Positions 4,974 to 7,607 of a DNA stretch of 7,607 nt are shown piece by piece. This DNA comes from Bacteroidales bacterium (GTDB lineage Bacteria; Bacteroidota; Bacteroidia; Bacteroidales; PUMT01). A program made the translations under genes and the position numbers. Under the pieces are notes generated by a model that had not been told where the DNA came from, did not search any database, and saw only the letters and a list, made by a program, of their open reading frames with translations. Within the stretch, counting starts at the first letter, position 1; every line of letters begins with the position of its first letter. The stretch is from assembly GCA_007132365.1 (NCBI GenBank), contig SLOS01000057.1, positions 1 to 7,607 of the forward strand, read 5' to 3'.

Positions 4974-7079
4974 TTATGCTGATTCTTTTTGCCCTGTTGA
5001 ACTATCCAGTATCTTCCTGGATATATCGTCACTGACCCTCTCATAATGTAAAAATTCCATTGTAGAGGTGGCTCTGCCGGATGTGAGTGTACGCAATACG
5101 GTAACATAGCCAAACTGTTCAGCCAGTGGTACCCTGGCACGTATGAGCCTGGCTCCGGCCTTACCTTCCATTTTTTCTATATGTCCCCTTCTTTTGTTAA
5201 AATCTGATATGACATCACCCATATATTCTTCCGGGGTAACAACTTCAACTTTCATAATAGGTTCAAGTAAAACAGGTTTGGTTTTCGGCAGTGCATGCCT
5301 GAAAGCCTGTTTGGCTGCAATCTCAAATGATAGACTGTCCGAATCCACACTGTGAAAGGAACCGTCAAGCAGAGCAACCTTCAGGTTTTCCACGGGGAAT
5401 CCGGCAAGTACACCATTTTGCATTGCTTCTTTGAATCCTTTTTGCACCGAGGGAATATATTCTTTGGGTATGTTGCCACCTTTTACCTCATCTATAAACT
5501 GCAGTCCCCTGTATCCTTCATCTGCAGGGGATATTCTGACTACAATATCTGCAAATTTCCCTCTTCCGCCTGTTTGTTTCTTGAACACCTCCCTGTGCTC
5601 AACAGTGGCAGTAACAGCCTCCTTGTATGCTACCTGGGGGACTCCCTGGCTGCATTCAACCTTAAACTCACGCTTAAGCCTGTCCACCAGAATCTCCAGG
5701 TGGAGTTCACCCATACCGTTAATAAGGGTCTGCCCGGACTGCTCATCATAATTTACCTTAAATGTCGGGTCCTCTTCCGCTAACTTGTTAAGGGCAATTC
5801 CAAGTTTGTCTATATCATTCTGCGTTTTGGGCTCTATGGCAACACCAATAACGGGCTCTGGAAATGTTATTGACTCAAGCAGGATCGGTTTCTTTTCATC
5901 ACATAATGTGTCTCCCGTCCTCAGGTTCTTGAAACCAACTGCTGCACAAATATCACCGGCCTCAATAAAATCCTTTGGATTCTGCTTGTTTGCGTGCATC
6001 TGGTAAAGCCTGGTAATTCTCTCTTTCTTACCTGTACGGACATTTAGTACATTACTCCCGGCCTCTATTTTTCCACTGTAGACCCTTAGAAAAGCCAGCC
6101 TCCCCACAAATGGATCAGTTGCAATCTTAAAAGCAAGTGCTGCCAATGGCTCCGATGCATCCGGTTTTCTTTCAATGTTTTCATCATTCCTGGGATTAAT
6201 GCCTTTCACGGCATCAATATCAACAGGAGAAGGTAAAAAAGCAACAACGGCATCCAGCAGACGCTGAATACCCTTGTTTTTAAATGCTGCCCCGCACATA
6301 ACAGGAACGACACTCATCTGAATCGTGGCTTTCCTTATTGCATTTGATAACTGCTCATTGGTAATTGAGTCGGGATCGTCAAGATATCTTTCAAGGATTG
6401 AATCATCGGCATCAGCCACTGACTCTATGAGCCTTCCTCTCCATTCCCTGGCCTCTTCAACCAGGTCCGCCGGTATATCCTGCCGTTCATAGGTCACACC
6501 CAACTGGCCTTCATGCCAGATCATAGCCTTCATATCAACAAGATCAACTACCCCTTTGAATGTTTCTTCACGGCCGATAGGGATCTGCAGGGGAACCGGG
6601 TTTGCCCCGAGCTTTTCATGTATCTGCGACACAACCGCCAGAAAATCTGCTCCGGAGCGATCCATTTTATTTACAAACCCTATACGGGGAACCTTGTACC
6701 TGTCCGCCTGCCTCCATACGGTTTCCGATTGCGGTTCAACTCCTCCAACAGCACAAAAAACAGCAACAGCGCCATCAAGTACTCTTAGTGAACGTTCCAC
6801 CTCAACTGTAAAATCAACGTGACCGGGCGTATCTATTATATTTATCTTATAATCTTCATTATTATATTTCCAGAAAGTTGTGGTTGCTGCAGAGGTAATG
6901 GTAATACCGCGCTCCTGCTCCTGAACCATCCAGTCCATCGTGGCAGCTCCATCATGCACCTCACCCATGCGGTGATTGATACCGGTATAGAACAGAATCC
7001 TCTCTGTTGTGGTCGTCTTACCGGCATCAATATGTGCCATGATACCAATATTCCTCGTATATTTTAAACTCTTGATCAT
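4974..7079 (-). CDS. fusA: Translation elongation factor G (housekeeping EF-G)
   Basis: This 701-residue GTPase drives tRNA-mRNA translocation and, with RRF, ribosome recycling. All five G motifs are present: AHIDAGKT (15-22), RGITIT (57-62) with the switch I Thr, DTPGH (83-87) with catalytic His87, NKMD (137-140), and CGAAFKN (262-268). Domain II is at about 310-400, domain III carries GMGELHLEILVDRL (455-468), domain IV carries GGRGKFAD (504-511) and the decoding-site tip DGSFHSVDSD (572-581), and domain V spans about 605-690 (MGDVISDFNKRRGHIE at 620-635). Phe90 and His460 in fusidic-acid-associated regions have no obvious resistance change. The intact switch residues and the operon position identify the main EF-G, rather than the second EF-G2 type found in Bacteroides. 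The ATG at 7079..7077 gives the short N-terminus MIKSLKYTRNIG. The stop is TAA. Confidence 0.99.
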   Translation of the reverse strand: MIKSLKYTRNIGIMAHIDAGKTTTTERILFYTGINHRMGEVHDGAATMDWMVQEQERGITITSAATTTFWKYNNEDYKINIIDTPGHVDFTVEVERSLRVLDGAVAVFCAVGGVEPQSETVWRQADRYKVPRIGFVNKMDRSGADFLAVVSQIHEKLGANPVPLQIPIGREETFKGVVDLVDMKAMIWHEGQLGVTYERQDIPADLVEEAREWRGRLIESVADADDSILERYLDDPDSITNEQLSNAIRKATIQMSVVPVMCGAAFKNKGIQRLLDAVVAFLPSPVDIDAVKGINPRNDENIERKPDASEPLAALAFKIATDPFVGRLAFLRVYSGKIEAGSNVLNVRTGKKERITRLYQMHANKQNPKDFIEAGDICAAVGFKNLRTGDTLCDEKKPILLESITFPEPVIGVAIEPKTQNDIDKLGIALNKLAEEDPTFKVNYDEQSGQTLINGMGELHLEILVDRLKREFKVECSQGVPQVAYKEAVTATVEHREVFKKQTGGRGKFADIVVRISPADEGYRGLQFIDEVKGGNIPKEYIPSVQKGFKEAMQNGVLAGFPVENLKVALLDGSFHSVDSDSLSFEIAAKQAFRHALPKTKPVLLEPIMKVEVVTPEEYMGDVISDFNKRRGHIEKMEGKAGARLIRARVPLAEQFGYVTVLRTLTSGRATSTMEFLHYERVSDDISRKILDSSTGQKESA

Positions 7080-7119
7080 TTAGCTATTACCCAACTATCT
7101 TTTACGTAACTGCAAATAT
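7080..7119 (-). other. Spacer between rpsG and fusA, the longest in the cluster
   Basis: These 40 bases separate the rpsG stop from the fusA start. They hold no open frame and no clear Shine-Dalgarno motif. On the plus strand TTACGTAA at 7102-7109 is an 8-base palindrome. In the transcript GUUAC (7110..7106) could pair with GUAAU across a loop of about 15 bases, with one G-U pair, which would be a weak structure. No TTTG/TAnnTTTG pair with proper spacing, as in Bacteroides-type promoters, could be placed convincingly. I therefore regard it as an ordinary spacer. Confidence 0.4.
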
Positions 7120-7596
7120 TTAAAACCTGAAATGCGCAAAGGCTTTATTTGCCTCAGCCATCCGGTGCATATCTTCTTTTCTTTTAAAAGCACCACCTTC
7201 TTCATTGTAGGCGGCAATTATTTCGGCAGCAAGTTTATCAGACATTGTTTTCCCTGCACGCCTGCGTGCAAAAAGGATCATGTTCTTCATACTGATAGAA
7301 ACTTTCCTCTCTGCACGGACCTCCTGAGGAACCTGGAATGTTGCACCACCAACCCGGCGGCTTTTAACCTCCACCATAGGAGTGATATTTTCAAGTGCCT
7401 TCTTCCATATCTCCAGCGGGGTTTTCCCTGTATCTTTTGTTTTTTGCTCAACCAGATTCAGGGCATCGTAAAAAATATTGAATGCCAGGCTTTTTTTACC
7501 CTGGAACATCAGATTGTTCACGAAGCGCGTAACCTCAATATCGGTATATTTAGGGTCCGGCAGCAGGATTCTTTTTTTTGGCTTTGACTTTCTCAT
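7120..7596 (-). CDS. rpsG: 30S ribosomal protein S7
   Basis: This 158-residue protein starts MRKSKPKKRILLPDPKYTD and contains FVNNLMFQGKKSLAFNIFYDAL (25-46), PLEIWKKALENITPMVEVKSRRVGGATFQVPQEVR (60-94) with the exit-site beta hairpin, and the C-terminal ISMKNMILFARRRAGKTMSDKLAAEII and GGAFKRKEDMHRMAEANKAFAHFRF segments. S7 is the primary 16S rRNA-binding protein that nucleates the 30S head and contacts E-site tRNA and mRNA at the exit. It is the first complete gene in transcription order. Only 11 bases (7597-7607) precede its ATG, so its leader, its promoter and the rpsL gene expected upstream cannot be seen. In E. coli, S7 represses its operon by binding between rpsL and rpsG; that region is outside the window. 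Codons 6-9 contain a run of eight A. Confidence 0.98.
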   Translation of the reverse strand: MRKSKPKKRILLPDPKYTDIEVTRFVNNLMFQGKKSLAFNIFYDALNLVEQKTKDTGKTPLEIWKKALENITPMVEVKSRRVGGATFQVPQEVRAERKVSISMKNMILFARRRAGKTMSDKLAAEIIAAYNEEGGAFKRKEDMHRMAEANKAFAHFRF

Positions 7597-7607
7597 TTAA
7601 TTATATG

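Larger units (their letters stand above)
1..7596 (-). other. Fused str-S10 ribosomal protein gene cluster (partial)
   Basis: Thirteen translation genes lie head to tail on one strand in the order S7, EF-G, S10, L3, L4, L23, L2, S19, L22, S3, L16, L29, S17. The spacers are 40, 12, 21, 1, 14, 30, 23, 36, 6, 23, 30 and 8 bases, which leaves little room for internal terminators or promoters and fits one polycistronic transcript. The cluster is open at both ends. In this arrangement rpsL (S12) usually lies upstream of rpsG, and the spc-type genes (L14, L24, L5 and so on) usually follow rpsQ. The tuf gene, which sits between fusA and rpsJ in E. coli-type orders, is absent. Single-operon behaviour is inferred from spacing and strand; no promoter was seen. 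Confidence 0.9.

Noticed and set aside
5352..5783. Plus-strand open frames opposite the central part of fusA, up to 143 codons
   Set aside because: They are antisense to conserved EF-G domains III and IV; long chance frames opposite a long gene are expected.
7080..7119. Possible internal promoter before fusA
   Set aside because: A TATTTG-like element near the rpsG stop lacks a TTTG box at the proper spacing, and A/T-rich sequence gives such matches by chance.
7486..7503. Inverted repeat CCAGG / CCTGG around a run of T, resembling a terminator
   Set aside because: It lies inside rpsG coding sequence, the stem is only five pairs, and the T run is in the loop rather than after the stem.
7132..7587. 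Plus-strand open frame of 151 codons across nearly all of rpsG
   Set aside because: It is antisense to a certain S7 gene, contains Cys/Phe/His-rich sequence typical of reverse translation, and has no recognisable family.

Overview
This window is one uninterrupted block of translation genes, all on the minus strand and therefore transcribed from position 7607 towards position 1. In transcription order it holds rpsG (S7), fusA (EF-G), rpsJ (S10), rplC (L3), rplD (L4), rplW (L23), rplB (L2), rpsS (S19), rplV (L22), rpsC (S3), rplP (L16), rpmC (L29) and the first 21 codons of rpsQ (S17). Spacers run from 1 to 40 bases. There is no non-coding stretch near 300 bases, and no RNA gene, mobile element, CRISPR array or terminator-like hairpin between genes.

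The organism is most likely a member of the Bacteroidota, probably close to the Bacteroidales. Three things point there. The str genes (rpsG, fusA) run straight into the S10 genes (rpsJ onward) with no tuf gene between them. No start codon has a clear GGAGG-type Shine-Dalgarno sequence; the upstream bases are A/T-rich instead. Several proteins match the Bacteroidota forms as I remember them: L3 with SSSYPS where E. coli has QNQTPG, S10 with SPFVNKK, L2 with DHPMGGGEGRASGGHP, L22 with a charged N-terminal extension, and the S17 start MERKLRKERVGVVVSNKMDKS. The exact family or genus cannot be settled from these conserved genes alone.

The genes form one functional unit. S7, S10, S19 and S3 build the head of the 30S subunit, and S17 belongs to the 30S body. 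L2, L3 and L4 are core 50S proteins around the peptidyl-transferase centre and exit tunnel. L22, L23 and L29 line or surround the tunnel exit, and L16 supports the A-site tRNA region. EF-G drives translocation on the finished ribosome. The tight spacing, including a single base between rplC and rplD, suggests co-transcription and translational coupling. All reading frames look intact, and the key residues I could check are present.

I did not find a previously undescribed system here. The observations below are lineage-specific variations within an ordinary, essential operon and are scored accordingly. Two of my gene starts (rplV and rplD) are shorter than the longest possible open frames, because those begin at upstream TTG or GTG codons that homology does not support.
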